Positions 11,351-23,363 of a DNA stretch of 64,000 bases are shown here, piece after piece. The stretch is taken from positions 682,001 to 746,000 of the forward strand of contig JALMLS010000577.1 of assembly GCA_038496445.1 (NCBI GenBank), in the 5' to 3' direction. Origin of the DNA: Trichosphaerium sp. ATCC 40318 (taxonomy: Eukaryota; Discosea; Flabellinia; Trichosidae). Every line of letters begins with the position of its first letter. Position 1 is the stretch's first letter. The notes beneath the pieces are model-generated. The model did not search any database. It was not told the DNA's origin and saw nothing but the letters and a program-made list of their open reading frames with translations. A program made the position numbers and the translations under genes.

Positions 11351-12906
11351 TTACATTATGTTACATGTTTTTTCTTCTTCAGATTCTTTCATAGCACTCT
11401 TAGGTTTATTTATACCTCTTATATCTTCTATCATAGATCTCCAATCGCTTCCAAGGCATCCCATAGGGTCTAAAAAGCATAAACAAGATGATTGTACACA
11501 TCAAAAGAAAAGACGGTAACTACCTTCAACTGGTTTTTCTAGTAACCTCAATGGAATGTCAGTAGTTCCCTAAAAATCAAATAATTAATAACCTTTTAAC
11601 TTACACCAATACAAATACTTGTAATAGTCAAATATAAAGATGATGTACCTCTTTTAGAATCTTCCTGTCAACAGGTTCTCTCCAATTAAAAAGACAAGCT
11701 GATGTATCATTAAAAAAAGGATTTAACTCGATAATAAGAGCCCTATTATCATCTGTAATGACAACATCCATTATATAGTTATCTTGTTTAATCATATCCT
11801 TTACACTCTCCCAAAACGTTATGAGTTTCTTTCTTATTTTTTCTCTGTTTGATACAATATGAGGAAAATGTTGATAGTAACAATACTGAGAAATAGCATT
11901 CAACTTGTTACCAAAAACAAACGCTCGGAACTCATAATCAGGTCTCATAGGTATCTACCCGACCAAATAAGTACTGTTCAGGTGTATAGTTTTGTAACAA
12001 AGCTTACCCATTCTCTAACCAAAACTTGAAGATTGAAAGCATCTGGAAATTCTATTGCCATGTACAAATCACTCTTTATACGTTGACTGAGCAACAATAG
12101 ATTAAGTGCTTCTTCTCCACTCGAAACTGAACAGTCGTTAGATAATTAATAAGCAACTCTTCATGAAAAAGCTTTTCTGCCAATTTCACAAGTCAGAAAA
12201 AAATCACGTGCACAAAATGATAAAAATGTACCTTTAGCTGCTGTTCTTGTTGCTGTAACAAATGCAATAGTATCGCCATTAGGAGTCTCGTCACTTTCCT
12301 TCAGAGCCTAGCAGGAAGTCAACAACAAAAAAAGCGAAGACCAATAGTCTAATGAACCTCCATTAATGCATCTTTCATTCTGTTGTTAATCTTTCCGTGA
12401 AGAGAATCCTTAGGGCTAAACAACGGAGTCAGATAGATATTCATTTGACGAAATATACGCCGTACCTACGCGTACTGAGCTTCACAAAGGCGTTGCCTAA
12501 AATACTAATTAAATATTGATTTTCCATTCATACTTTCTATATTTACCTCCGAATGACTTGATCGCTTTATCAATGCGTGTAGCTACTTCGTTGGCTTTCT
12601 ATTAGGCCGTCAGATTTTTTTTGTACATTTTTCACAATGAAACATCAGTACCTCTTTGTCGCCTGTTTGAGAGTACGTCGTGCCTACTGCCGCATTTTTT
12701 TGAGTGTCTCTACACAAATTGTACAACGCTGTAATGTCTTCCATGGACAATGGCAAGAAGAACGTTTTAGGTGTCACACCCGCCTCAATTACATCATAAT
12801 ACCATGTTTCAAGGGCAAAATCGAATACATACTTGTTTCGTTGATAAAAAAACTTGTTATCCTTTATTTTAGCCTTTGTATCGTCTGGTAGCTCTTTTGG
12901 TTCCAT
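11351..12906 (-). CDS. CDC123/D123-family protein with C-terminal CaaX box
   Basis: The start ATG is at 12906 and the stop at 11351-11353. The exon chain reads FALETWYYDVIEAGVTPKTF (N-terminal D123 block), EVATRIDKAIKSFGG, NAFVKLSTR then SPKDSLHGKI, SDETPNGDTIAFVTATRT, and YMAIEFPDAFNLQVLVREW. It continues with PDYEFRAFVFGNKLNAISQY and IMDVVITDDNRALIIELNPF. These are the ATP-grasp-like motifs of the D123 family, to which the eIF2-assembly chaperone CDC123 belongs. The 'KLSTRSPKD' form resembles the variant D123 proteins of protists. The last exon, in frame after a 54-nt intron, ends EEEKTCNIM, a legal CaaX farnesylation signal not typical of CDC123. Transcribed divergently from the sulfurtransferase gene, with 165 bp between the two starts. 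Confidence 0.82.
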
Positions 12907-13071
12907 GTTATGTTATCAACGTGATACTTGTACGTTTATAAACTGTTGGACTCTCAATGAAGCTAATCTATTTTCTACGTTACATGAACGACGGAAATCA
13001 CAATGTAACAGCGCCAATAGCTCTAAACGAAAAGTAAACAGATTTCAACAACGTCAAATTTGAACTACAGC
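12907..13071. promoter_or_regulatory. shared divergent promoter region
   Basis: The 165 bp separate the start codons of the minus-strand CDC123-like gene and the plus-strand sulfurtransferase gene, so both promoters must lie here or overlap the coding ends. No TATA box or named operator can be recognised. Confidence 0.45.
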
Positions 13072-14425
13072 ATGCTGGTTACTAGAGTAAGGACAGTAGT
13101 GCGCCAAGGAGCGTCTAAAGAGCCTAAAATCACAAAACGAAGCTACTGTGCCGCTAAAGCCACCGAAACGGCATCTTTAGTGAGTACAGACTGGCTAAAG
13201 AGCAATGAAAAGACTGGAAACCTTAAAATTTTAGACGCAACATGGTAATAGCACTGAATCGTTTAATTTCTTATTCCCGCAAGGTTTATGCCAGGACCAT
13301 ACGCAAAAGACCCTACTGAAGAGTTTGAAAAGGACAAGATACCAGGTACGCTCAAAACGTCATACTTGCCTACTACTAGACGTGTACTCATAATACTTGC
13401 GTATAGGCGCTATTCAGTTCGATATTGATAAAATTTGCAAAGTTTACAAAACAGACTACCGTCCACTTCCCCATATGCTTCCACCTGTCGCTGAGTTCGT
13501 TAAAGCGATAAAACAAATGAAAATTGGAACAACTGATCACATTGGCACGTTCTCACCATGATTTCGTGTCAATACTAACTGTCTTCAAGTCGTTTACGAC
13601 AGATCAGATAAATATTTGGCATCTGCTCGTGTTTGGTGGATGTTTCGCGCTTTTGGCTTTGAACGTGTGTCAGTATTAAATGGAGGCTTGAAACACTTTA
13701 AAAAAGACATTGGCGACAAATGGAACCCTGTTGAATCGACTGTAAGTCACACAGTTCACCATAACACCACTTTTTTACAAAACTCTTCTAAATTGTTGTT
13801 ATTAGGCTACGCACTTGTATGATACGAACAAAAAACCATCAATAGTTGTTGATAAAGGCGCTATTCTAAAAAACCTTAAATCAAAAGAGCGTATAATTGT
13901 AGATGCTAGATCAAAAGATAGATTTGATGGTACTGGCGTAGAACCTAGATTAGGTTCTGCCAAGGGACATATACCAACGTCTAAAAACGTTCCTTTCACT
14001 GAACTTGTTGCAGAGTACGTACACAATAGCCTCGCTGCTCTACAAAAGGGATTTTAGTAAACCAATCTTTAACTGACACATTTCAAGTGATGGATTAATG
14101 AAAAATACGAACCAATTGAAGGATATTTTTGAAGAGCATGAAGTAGACACAGCAGCACCTATGATTGCAACATGCGGTTCAGGTACGCTCATCGCACCCG
14201 CCCACAGGTTTTGACCATACTTAGGTGTCTCAGCTTGCGTTCTCGCACTGGGATTACACCAACTTGGTAACCCAGATGTTTCTGTATATGACGCGTACTA
14301 ATAATAAAATGTGACACTATCACTTACTTACAATCCTTTTTAGCTCATGGGCTGAATGGGGCTTACCTTACAACAGACTCCCTATATGGACAACATACAC
14401 AAAGGGTGATCGCGAACCATTTTAA
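13072..14425 (+). CDS. thiosulfate / 3-mercaptopyruvate sulfurtransferase (two rhodanese domains)
   Basis: I place the start at ATG 13072. The first residues (MLVTRVRTVVRQGASK, then KRSYCAAK) are Arg-rich with hydroxylated residues, like a mitochondrial targeting peptide. The first rhodanese domain follows: VSTDWLK, ILDATW, AIQFDIDKI, DYRPLPHMLPP, VVYDRSDKYLASARVWWMF. The second has IIVDARSKDRFDGTG, EPRLGSAKGHIPTSKNVPF, the catalytic loop TCGSGVSAC spanning an intron, and the end SWAEWGLPYNRLP. The active Cys in CGSGVSAC is intact. Exons are joined by introns of about 40-70 nt, e.g. 13245-13283 and 13346-13406. The enzyme moves sulfane sulfur to cyanide or other thiophiles and takes part in cysteine catabolism. 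Confidence 0.92.
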
Positions 14426-14612
14426 GCGAAATAATGACAAAAAAAAACCTCAAGAGAGTGACAACCGGATTTCGTTTTTGGTATTCTGCAGTTCTATACC
14501 TCAATGACGCCTTGTTTTTTTTTGCAAAATGCAAAAAGCGATCCATGTAAAGAATAAATGACCAAACAATTTTATTACTAAAGTGCAAGATTACCTGCAC
14601 AGATATACATAC

Positions 14613-15428
14613 TTAGATGAGGTTACCACCGACTGGAGAACCGTGAATTACAGTCTCAATAAATTTGTTGTAGTTGATACGACCTTGAGAATCGGTATCA
14701 ATGTTTTGGAGTAAAACGTCGACCTAGTACTGCGTTAGTGCTCTATAAATACGGAATATTGTATCTACCTCTTTATGGGTCATGTATTCACCGAGGGTGA
14801 GGAGCATTTGCTTCAATTCAGACTCAAGGATTGTATTATCGTTGTTTGCGTCGAGTTCCTATAGAAATGGTTATTAATGCGCGCACAAGCGATAAAGCGC
14901 AACTTACTTTGAAGGTTTTGAGCATTTCGCTCTCTTGGCTCTCAGGAGCAGGGAATGGTTTGTTAACGGCATCGGTGAAGATTTTAAGGTTAATGAGTGT
15001 GTTTTTTCCTGCAAAGGTAAGTTAATACTTACTTCGGCCAAAAGTCGAAATAAGAGTCGTACCAATTTCCTTGTTCATCTTTTCAATCTGCACTTGGGTT
15101 GGGTTCTTTCCTGCGATTAGTTTAGCTCATCAGTTGCAAATCCGTTAAAATAAATACCTAGCGCTCTAATTCCGCAAGCAAGATCGGCCAATGTGATGAC
15201 ACCATCAGCGTCAGTATCGTAACTGTCGAAACCTGCGTGGAAATGAGTAATGAAAAAAGCGATTTAGGAACAGACAAAAATGCTCAAAAATAGGCGTGCA
15301 AGCCTATGGCATGCGAAATTTAGTGCAAACGAAGCTACGTACACATTTTAATATCTTTAGCGGTAAGTTTAGCCTAAGTAGTGTATTACGTTAGTTACCG
15401 GTAAGGTAAAGCAAAGACGAAGTACCAT
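14613..15428 (-). CDS. EF-hand protein, calmodulin / myosin light chain type
   Basis: The first exon appears to hold only the ATG (15426-15428). The second begins AKLTAKDIK, giving an N-terminal EF-hand with a canonical loop DTDADGVITLAD. Later exons give GKNPTQVQIEKMNKEIG (a second, non-canonical hand), a linker DAVNKPFPAPESQESEMLK, a third hand with DANNDNTILESE, and a fourth with DTDSQGRINYNK. The C-terminus is NLI and the stop is at 14613-14615. Four-hand spacing of about 150 residues fits calmodulin or essential light chains. The mix of one full and several degraded Ca loops favours a myosin light chain or calmodulin-like protein over true calmodulin. One intron (near 15030) appears to be only 24 nt. 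Confidence 0.8.
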
Positions 15429-15548
15429 TGTGGAAGAGTGGTTGAGTAGTCTTTTTTATATGGACTTAGAAGCCAAAGTCTAACTTAGTTGGGCGAAAAA
15501 CCTTTCCAAAAAAGCTTTGCGCGTGTCTCAGGCAGGCGTTAACCAATA

Positions 15549-18500
15549 ATGTCAATTGATACAGATGATGTAGAGGATTTAAACGCTAGTCCCGCATGGG
15601 AAAGCCAATCTGATAGAGAGTACGATAACGACTGGGGTACTGTCAAAATTGACGGCGAGATAGTGACATGGAACTCCTAGGCGACTTTAGGAGCGAGCAA
15701 ACGTTTAACCCGAAAGAAATGAACAAAGCGCCGCCAACGACGATAAAAGTAACCTCACGCAGAAAAGTGATACTTGGTGTCATCATAGGCGTAGTTGCTA
15801 CCATTATTTTGGTACAGCTCGCAAAATTTATCATTAATAATAACACGTATTGTAGGCGCTTATCATAGGCGAAATCGTAGTAGCATTAAGATCGAAAGCT
15901 TCAAAGAAAGCGGTTAACTGTGAACCACAAGCAAATGCGTCAACGAATGCCAATTGGGCGTCTGTACGCGTAATTATTTTAAATTACAGCTAATCGACTT
16001 GTTTCAGGCAAATACCGCCGTTCGTGCGTTCATGGATGATAAAGCTGATCCTTGCGGAGGTAATTTTTTCCTGCACAATTTGGCTACGGAAGTCTAATTT
16101 CTGTAGATTTTTACCAGTACGCTTGCGGAGGGTTCTTATCAACGCAGAAAATACCATCAGACTCAAATAGATGGGGAGTATTCTCAACAATCGAAAAGAG
16201 CAATGTTGAAATCAAAAAAAAAATCATGACCGCTGGATGGCCTGTACGTATAACTGAGTTAGTCCCTTATACTTGATACTCATATCTTACTAGTTAGTTG
16301 GCCCGCTTTATTCTGCTTGTATGAATGATGCTGGCACTGATAGGGGTGTAGCAGTATTACAACCATACTTGGATGTTATTGACGCTTTAGATTCATCGAA
16401 GGCGTAAGTACCTCTTTATTTGATGTGTTCAGGCTACTGTTTCTCTAATTTCCTTTTCTTTTCAGTGCTATAAAAACGAGCATTGCCCCAGTACTCGCAA
16501 CATTGCATAAGATGTCAGTTGGATCATTTTTCAGTTTCTCAGTTGACTCTTATTCGGTATGATCTTTGTCGGGAAGTATAGTGTTGTTAGGGTTAATGGT
16601 TGTATAGTTTGATCCAGCACATGTTATTGTTCATTTGGACCATGGTGGTATTACACTTTCAAGGACATATTACGTTGATGAGCGTCTTAAGGGGAAAGCA
16701 GAAACTGCAGTAAGTTCTAAGATGCATTTTTTTTTTACTTATTGTGGTAAGATTAAAAAACTGATTCATGATGCAATGGATAATTTAGGCATGACGCTCA
16801 CTGATGAGGTATGTTGTTAATATCATTGTTTTATTTTTACGCTAGCAACAAACCGTTAGAACAACGTACAATTGGTATTAGGTCTAATCTATCTGTTTCT
16901 AGCAAGTATCAGCTATCTACACATTGGAAGCTTTGTTGGCTGTTAATGAAATGCCTACTGCTCAAAGACGTAACCCTTATACTGTAAATAATATCAGAAC
17001 GATAGCTGAAGTTGTATCTATGACTGGAATCGACTTTTCAAAGTATTTTGCTGATATTGGCGTACAAACAAAATATTTGAATCAAATCAATGTTGTTGAT
17101 GTGCCTTTCATGGAAAAACTTGGAGATGTGATGGTTAATAATTCTGATACTGTCAAAAATTACCTAAAATGGCGCGTTGTAAACGCATACGGATCATATC
17201 TTGGCGATGCAATGAAGGTTTGTAATTCTCAAAGCCTTTCTTATGGTTTCGTATTTTGGATGTAACGTCTTTGTAGGACATCCGATTCGCCTTCAAAAAG
17301 ACTATGTATGGGGTTGAAGCACGCTCTGATAAATGGAAAGAGTGCATGTATGGCACAGCAAGTCTACTTGGTGAGCTTGTTGGTCATTATTTTGTGCAAG
17401 AGGCCTTTAGTGTACGCAGCTTTAATTTTTTTTTTTTTTTTTTTTTTGTGAAATCTATTGAAAATTTGGTTGAGTACGAGTTCATAATACTTTCTGTTTT
17501 GTGCGCTTTATCACTAACTGGCTAGAAACTATCAGCAAGTTCTCTTAGCTCAATCGGTCAGAGCATCTGTCTAATACACAGAAGGTTGTGAGTTCAAGTC
17601 TCATAGGGAACATTCAATTTTTTTTAATTTGCATACTTTTTTTTAGTTGGCTTAAAACTTGGAGACTCATAAGTCACTGTCGGGTGACCAATGTTAATTT
17701 TTAATAGGAAGAACAAAAAAACGAAGCTAAACATATCATTAAGAGTGTAGAAAATCAATTTGCTACAAATATAAGAGGCGCATCATGGTTAGATGCTACA
17801 ACAAAAACACGTGCTTTAGCAAAACTTAAAGCAATTACTGATGTTGTTGGATATCCTGATAAGTGGGATGAATACAACGCTATTGTTATGGATAAAGATA
17901 AGCTATTTGAGGCTGCTAAGGAAATGGTAGATCGCTCGTTTGAGCAAACGATTAAAAAACTTGACAAGCCACGTAAGAAAGAATATTTTTTCTCCTTATT
18001 TCTTCTGCAATCTCTGAGGCTCTTTTTCTTACTTCTTTGTAGTTGATAAATCAGAATGGTTTATGACTCCAGATGAAGTTAATGCTTATTATAACCCTGC
18101 TGTTAATGGTATTGTCATTCCAGCTGGTATTCTACGAGTAAGTGTTCTTCTATTTTATTTTTGTATTTTTAGAGTGCTTTGTTTCACTCGTTCTGGTCTG
18201 TTGTTAACAAGTTTGTTTAGGGTCATTTCTATAACCCAGAATTTCCTTTGGCTATGAAATATGGTGGTATTGGGTCTGTGGTTGGCCATGAACTAACACA
18301 TGGGTTTGATGATCAAGGAGCACAATTTGATTTGTATGTTTGTTTTGTACTGTTTACTAGTACCTGTACTAACTTATTTTATGCAGGAACGGTAATTTGT
18401 CGAACTGGTGGACAGCAGAAAGTTACAAACAGTTTAAAGAAAAAGCGAAATGTGTTGTTGATCTATATTCCTCTTACACAGTGTTGAATGGTTCGCGTCA

Positions 18501-19055
18501 CTTGAATGGTAGTCTAACAAACGGTACGTAACATTTGGCCGTTTGTTTTTTTTTTGTTCTTGTTTTTATCGATTGGAGTCTTTGTTTCGCGTAAAAAGGA
18601 GAGTTTGAGCGTCGTTGGTTGTTTTTACTAACGCGTTTTACAGGCGAAAATATAGCAGATATGGGTGGCGTTAAAACTTCATTTGGCGCGTTTAGAGAAG
18701 CTATGAGAACTTCAAGAGAGACAGAGGAAGCGATTAAAAAGTCATTTTCAATGACTGCCGATCAGTTGTACTTTGTCAGCTACGCGCAAAATTGGTGTAC
18801 TTTGTACAAGCCAGAACGTATCACATCGTACGTAGTAGTGTAAAACTGCGCACAACGACAATCGTTGTTTATCGTTTATATTTTCTTCTGTGGCATTAGT
18901 AACCTGTGTTTTATAGGCAAATTCTCACTGATCCGCACTCGCCTGGTAGATATCGCGTTGTTGGACCTCTTTCAAACTTTGACGAGTTTCATAAAGCTTT
19001 TAGTTGTAAGTCTGGTTCTTATATGAATCCCACAAAGCAATGCAGTGTATGGTGA
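15549..19055 (+). CDS. M13 family zinc metallopeptidase (neprilysin/ECE-like)
   Basis: Type II membrane protease. An acidic cytoplasmic N terminus ([15 protein letters not shown]) is joined through a 23-nt intron (about 15637-15659) to a signal anchor ([21 protein letters not shown]). The ectodomain opens with the M13 hallmark [13 protein letters not shown], whose codons are split by an intron. Catalytic elements are complete: [30 protein letters not shown] (HExxH zinc and catalytic residues), [13 protein letters not shown] (third zinc ligand) and a C-terminal TKQCSVW, the usual CxxW end. About 16 exons. One 296-nt intron (17412-17707) carries a tRNA gene. M13 enzymes trim peptides outside the cell. 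All key residues are present, so I expect activity. Confidence 0.93.
17539..17612 (+). tRNA. tRNA-Ile (anticodon AAT)
   Basis: A full cloverleaf can be drawn. The acceptor stem GTTCTCT pairs with AGGGAAC (17605-17611). The D stem is GCTC/GAGC, the anticodon stem TCTGT/ACAGA has loop CTAATAC (anticodon AAT at 17573-17575), the variable loop is AGGTT, and the T stem GTGAG/CTCAT has loop TTCAAGT. The discriminator is A. A run of eight T about 5 nt downstream can serve as a Pol III terminator. No intron and no encoded CCA. It lies on the sense strand inside an intron of the M13 peptidase gene. Confidence 0.9.
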
Positions 19056-19879
19056 ATACGGTATTTGTGATGGTTTTTTCCCGTTTGTAAAAATTGTAGA
19101 TTGGCTCTTTCATGCTAATAAAGATGCCTTTAAGAATGATAGTTATAGATAGCTAGCGTTTCAACAAGCGACAGATTATGTATTGAATTTATTGTTTTAT
19201 GGAGATTCGCAGAGTGCTCACGTTAGCGTGTTCAGCGCATACTCTGGTTATTCTGTGTCTACACATTTTGGTTTGGCGCTATGGGATTAAAACCGTTGTA
19301 TTTTAGCGCCTGGGCGCGTTGGTACTGTGTAGCGTTACGTGATACACATTCCAGAGTATGGAGCACATTTGTAGTTGAGCACTAGGAACGTGTTTTCAAA
19401 AAACGAATAGACACACACTAGAAGCCACAAGGCATATCATTGAGTCTTTTCTACCTTATATTTACCTTGTACGCGTACGTAGAGGATTAGCGTAGACAAC
19501 TCTTCCACAACAGATATTTTTATTTTTTTTGTTTTTGGTACTTTCTTGGTTACCAAAACACTGATTATCTATCTTACAAAACATATTTAAAGTTCGTAGT
19601 GATTCTTACGAAACTCGTATTTGTCTTAGCTTCAGATATTTAATCGTACCACGTGTAGCGGATTGGATTCTGAAAAGATTATTTTTTTTTTTTTTTGTTT
19701 CTCCGATTCAGTAGTAAGATTCGTTTGCTTCGTGTTTTTAATGTTTAGTGGGTATTTACGAGCTCCAAAATATTGAATATCCTTTAGCTTGAAAAAATAC
19801 TCCCTCACGTCACGTGACGAGGCAAACTTCAAAACAGGATAAAAGAAACAACCCGAAAACAACGTAATACAGCGGCACC
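19056..19879. other. intergenic region, no gene recognised
   Basis: About 820 nt between the M13 gene and the GPCR start. It contains a T-run near 19681-19696 and CACGTG words near 19660 and 19812. A 99-codon minus-strand frame (19632-19931) overlaps the GPCR signal peptide and looks like chance. Confidence 0.4.
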
Positions 19880-22800
19880 ATGATAAGTTGTCGGAAAAAT
19901 AGCGCACTGCAGCTACTGCTTGTACTGTCATTTTTTGCCACTTCAGTTGTGGCTTACAAAAACATAACTATACGCACGTGTTAAAGATAGTTTTGATTTT
20001 CTACACTAGCTATTTTCGGATTTTCTGATAGTTTGTAGTTTCTGTATTGAGTTGGGTACCTGGAGGCCAGAACTCAGAGTTTGTTGATCAAATATCGTAA
20101 GTATATACCACTTATCATTGTCCTGGTCGTCAATGATTCAAAATTACGGTATAAATTAACTGTCGTAGAATTCTTTACAACTATTTGGAAGATTGGATGG
20201 TTTCAAACGACGAGCTTATACAAATTGGAGACGAGAAAGTAGGCTTGCAATATCGGTACGATTTGACAAAATAATTGTTTCGTGATGACTTATGACATGT
20301 TATGAAGCATTGAGAATGGCATGGATAACCAAACGCTTATCAATCAGATCTATGAAGACGCTTTGAACGATCCTTCTATTTCTCTTTTCGTTGGTCCAAA
20401 ATCTGGACAATCAGATCCAATCATAGAAATGATGGAGAACGAGCGTCGATTGTTGAGTATGGTTCAAACAACAACACGATTAAAACCACTTACTCTCTTT
20501 TTAAGTGTCGGTTGGCAATTTGTTCAACACAAAACTGTCCAATTCGTCATATGCGTTATCTGTAGGATTGTCTACGGATACTTCTTTTTTTACGTCTCTA
20601 CCAGTGCTTCGTGTAGCTGGTGTTAAAACAATCACTTTAATTTATGGAGAGACAGACGACATTCTATCCGTTAGGTAATTGTTTGCTTTTTTATTTATTG
20701 GATTTTCTACGCATGTGATATGTCTAACGTACAAATGAACAGATGTAAAAGTGAAACCTTTAGATATGAACTCAGGGTGCAAGGATTTGAGATTGTTAGT
20801 GAACATGCATTGAAGGACCGTACGACTACGATCCGGCCTTTTTCGTAGTTTTTTAACTCTGTCTAGCTGATATTTTGTTCGCCTTCACGAGGAAAAATTA
20901 CACGGATTATCCCCTAGATGTACAGAAAAATATAACAGACACGGCATTGCTTGCTATGAAGTATGATGCAGACGCATGGTGAGTCTAAATTAGAGCTTTT
21001 TTTCCCGCATAATTTTACTTTTTTGGAAAAGGAACAAACGTGCTTTCAACTGTTTTTCTGGCTGACCTTTTAACAGGCTCTCGTGTGCTCTTTTAGTAGA
21101 TTCAACTGGTTTAATACTAGAGACTCTACGTGGAGAGGATTATACACCTCGGTATTTTGGATTGACAGAAGCAATTGATGAAATATTGACTTTCGACCAA
21201 GATAATTGGCAATACGTCAGTGCCGGAACTCAAGTAAGCTATTTATGAAACTCTTCAAAAGTGACAAGTGTTAATGCTTCAAAGTACAATCCAAACATGG
21301 AATTTGGAGCCGCAAGGACTCTTGGAATGTTTAACGACTTCAGAGATGATATTGAAGCCTTGAGTGGAGTACCACTCAAAGCTCAGGCTCCTGCTTATGC
21401 AGCAATGTTTGTGATGTTTAAAACGGCTATTGAGAATGTCATATCACAGCAACGTAATAGAGCACCAGTACTTGTAAGTCACATTTAGACTGCAGCCGAA
21501 AAAATTGACACGTGTTTAGTTGGACAGTAACTCAGCCCTAAAACTTGGTGGCAACAGTACCTGTCCTTGTGCTTCTAATAATGTACGTCAATTGATAAGT
21601 AAGATATAAGAGATTAACATGTAGCTTAGATCTATGATTTGCTCTACGATACTATTTTTCAATTCAAGATTGATACTATTTCGGGTCGGTATTCGTGGGA
21701 TTCCAACCGCTTACAACAAAGGTACAATTGAAAAGCAAGTTTCATATCATAGCACTAAAGTTGTGTAGGGAGTGGTTATACATGCAAATACAGCACGAAG
21801 GAAACTTCACACTCATAGGCAAGTAATGTTTTTGTTTGGATTGTAGATACTAACAGGGTTTTTCACTTTCAGGACCACCTGCAACGAAGAGAGCTGACTT
21901 GATTTATCCAATGCCAAAATGGCATGAACGTGTATTTGACCCTCACTATGGTCATTGGACTGAAATCTTGGTTTCATTAGTTGCTATTATACTGCTATGC
22001 GTAAGTATAGGATGGGCTGTATTCTTGGTTGTGAACTTAGCACAACCGAAAGTGAAGGTAACAGAAACTCAACAGTTGAGTCGGCCTACAAGTGTCATTT
22101 TTTTATTGTTTAGGCTTCCTCACCGCTATTCATGGGTTTGATGTTGATCGGTAGTGCATTAGTGTATTTGTCTGTATTTTCTTTACTTCCTAATGTTGTT
22201 TCAACGTTCACGTGTACATTTATGCCTTGGATCCTTGATCTCGGGTTCATTTTATTATTCGGGTATGACACCGACTTTCTTGGTTTTTCTGAACGTTGCT
22301 ACTAGAGTACGATTTTAATGTTTCTATTTAGGCCTTTGTTTGCAAAGACACTTCGTATTGATAGGTTGTACAGTAACAAATCAGCAGACATATTCATGAT
22401 CAGTGATAAAATGGTGTTGTTGTGGGTTGGCATTCTTGTCATTGGTCATATTATTCTGCTTACCATACTGGTATTGTGTTTTTTGTTTCCCAAAATAGCC
22501 ACAGCTTTCGAATACTTACTGTTCTTTAGACAGCCGTTGGAAGGTCTGAGAAACACTTAGTCGTTGTTGATCCTATTCTTGTGTATCAAAACTACTACAC
22601 GTGTACAGCGAGTGTTGCTTACAAAGCGATATTATACATAATCTGTGCATCCAATGTATGTCAACTTTGCCAATCGTTTTTTTTTAAGTGTTTGTATTTC
22701 TCTGTGTACTTATTGTCTTGCTTTATAGGGTATCTTATTATTGGTATGTAGTGTTGTTGCTTTCAGAGTTCGTGCGATACCTATCAAGAGATTCAATGAG

Positions 22801-23209
22801 TCAAAGATTATTTTCTTTGCTGTATACAATGTCACTTTCTTTGCATTCTTAAGCTTTGCCTTGGCAGCAGCAAATATAGACCGTTTCATAAAGTTTGCTC
22901 TAGTAGCAATTTTCATATTGTTTGGAGCAGGTACAATACACATTTCTTCATTTCTGAGAGTAACACGTGTCAATTTTTTACAGGGATCACTGTCAATTCG
23001 TTTTTCCTTCATAAAACACAGGCAGGAAAATTTATGGATTCTGTTGGATCAACCAAGATTTTCTCTGGTAGCATAAATACGTAAGTGTTTTATTATTATT
23101 TTTACACGTGTACAACAATACTTAAGAGAAACCTTTTTTTTTGCATCTTTTCTTTTTTTTTCTTCGTAGTGCCTTACCCTTTTTTGTAATAGTAATACTT
23201 CTTCAGTAA
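19880..23209 (+). CDS. class C (GABA-B-like) G-protein-coupled receptor
   Basis: Starts with a signal peptide (SALQLLLVLSFFATSVVA). The large extracellular part (NGMDNQTLINQIYEDALND, SLFVGPKSGQSDP, LRVAGVKTITLIYGETDD, RVQGFEIVSEHALKDPDIL) has the layout of a periplasmic-binding-protein-like ligand domain. Seven hydrophobic segments follow. The first is ILVSLVAIILLCVSIGWAVF. The 7tm_3 signature comes next: ASSPLFMGLMLIGSALVYL, then FMPWILDLGFILLFGPLFAKT, then RIDRLY. The C-terminal tail is short (about 30 residues) and the stop is at 23207-23209. One intron near 21820 seems to use a GC donor (ATAG/gcaagt). Ligand unknown. A G-alpha subunit gene lies at 49.4-51.0 kb. Confidence 0.85.
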
Positions 23210-23271
23210 AAGCGCAAGTTGAATAATAGTGTTAATAAAAAATCACAAGACCAAACCTTTAGTTGTAATGC

Positions 23272-23363
23272 CGTTCAACACACTTTCTAAGAGGAATATA
23301 GATCAACTACACATTTCGCTTTTTCTTTAAACTGTTTGGAACTTTCTGCTGTCCACCAGTTCG
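23272..23363 (-). pseudogene. inverted fragment of the M13 peptidase exon
   Basis: Read on the minus strand, this stretch is nearly identical to 18395-18487 in the M13 gene. The shared words are TCGAACTGGTGGACAGCAGA and AGTTTAAAGAAAAAGCGAAA. The copy carries a few substitutions that create in-frame stops (TGTGTAGTT, TCTTAG). No other M13 exon is found around it, so it is a stray exon fragment between two convergent genes, not a gene. Confidence 0.85.

Noticed and set aside
13060-13071. Upstream TTG start for the sulfurtransferase
   Set aside because: Eukaryotic gene with a good ATG at 13072; no reason to use a non-ATG codon.
17423-17447. Long T run as a transcription terminator or polyadenylation feature
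   Set aside because: It lies upstream of the tRNA inside an intron, and similar homopolymer runs occur throughout the window.
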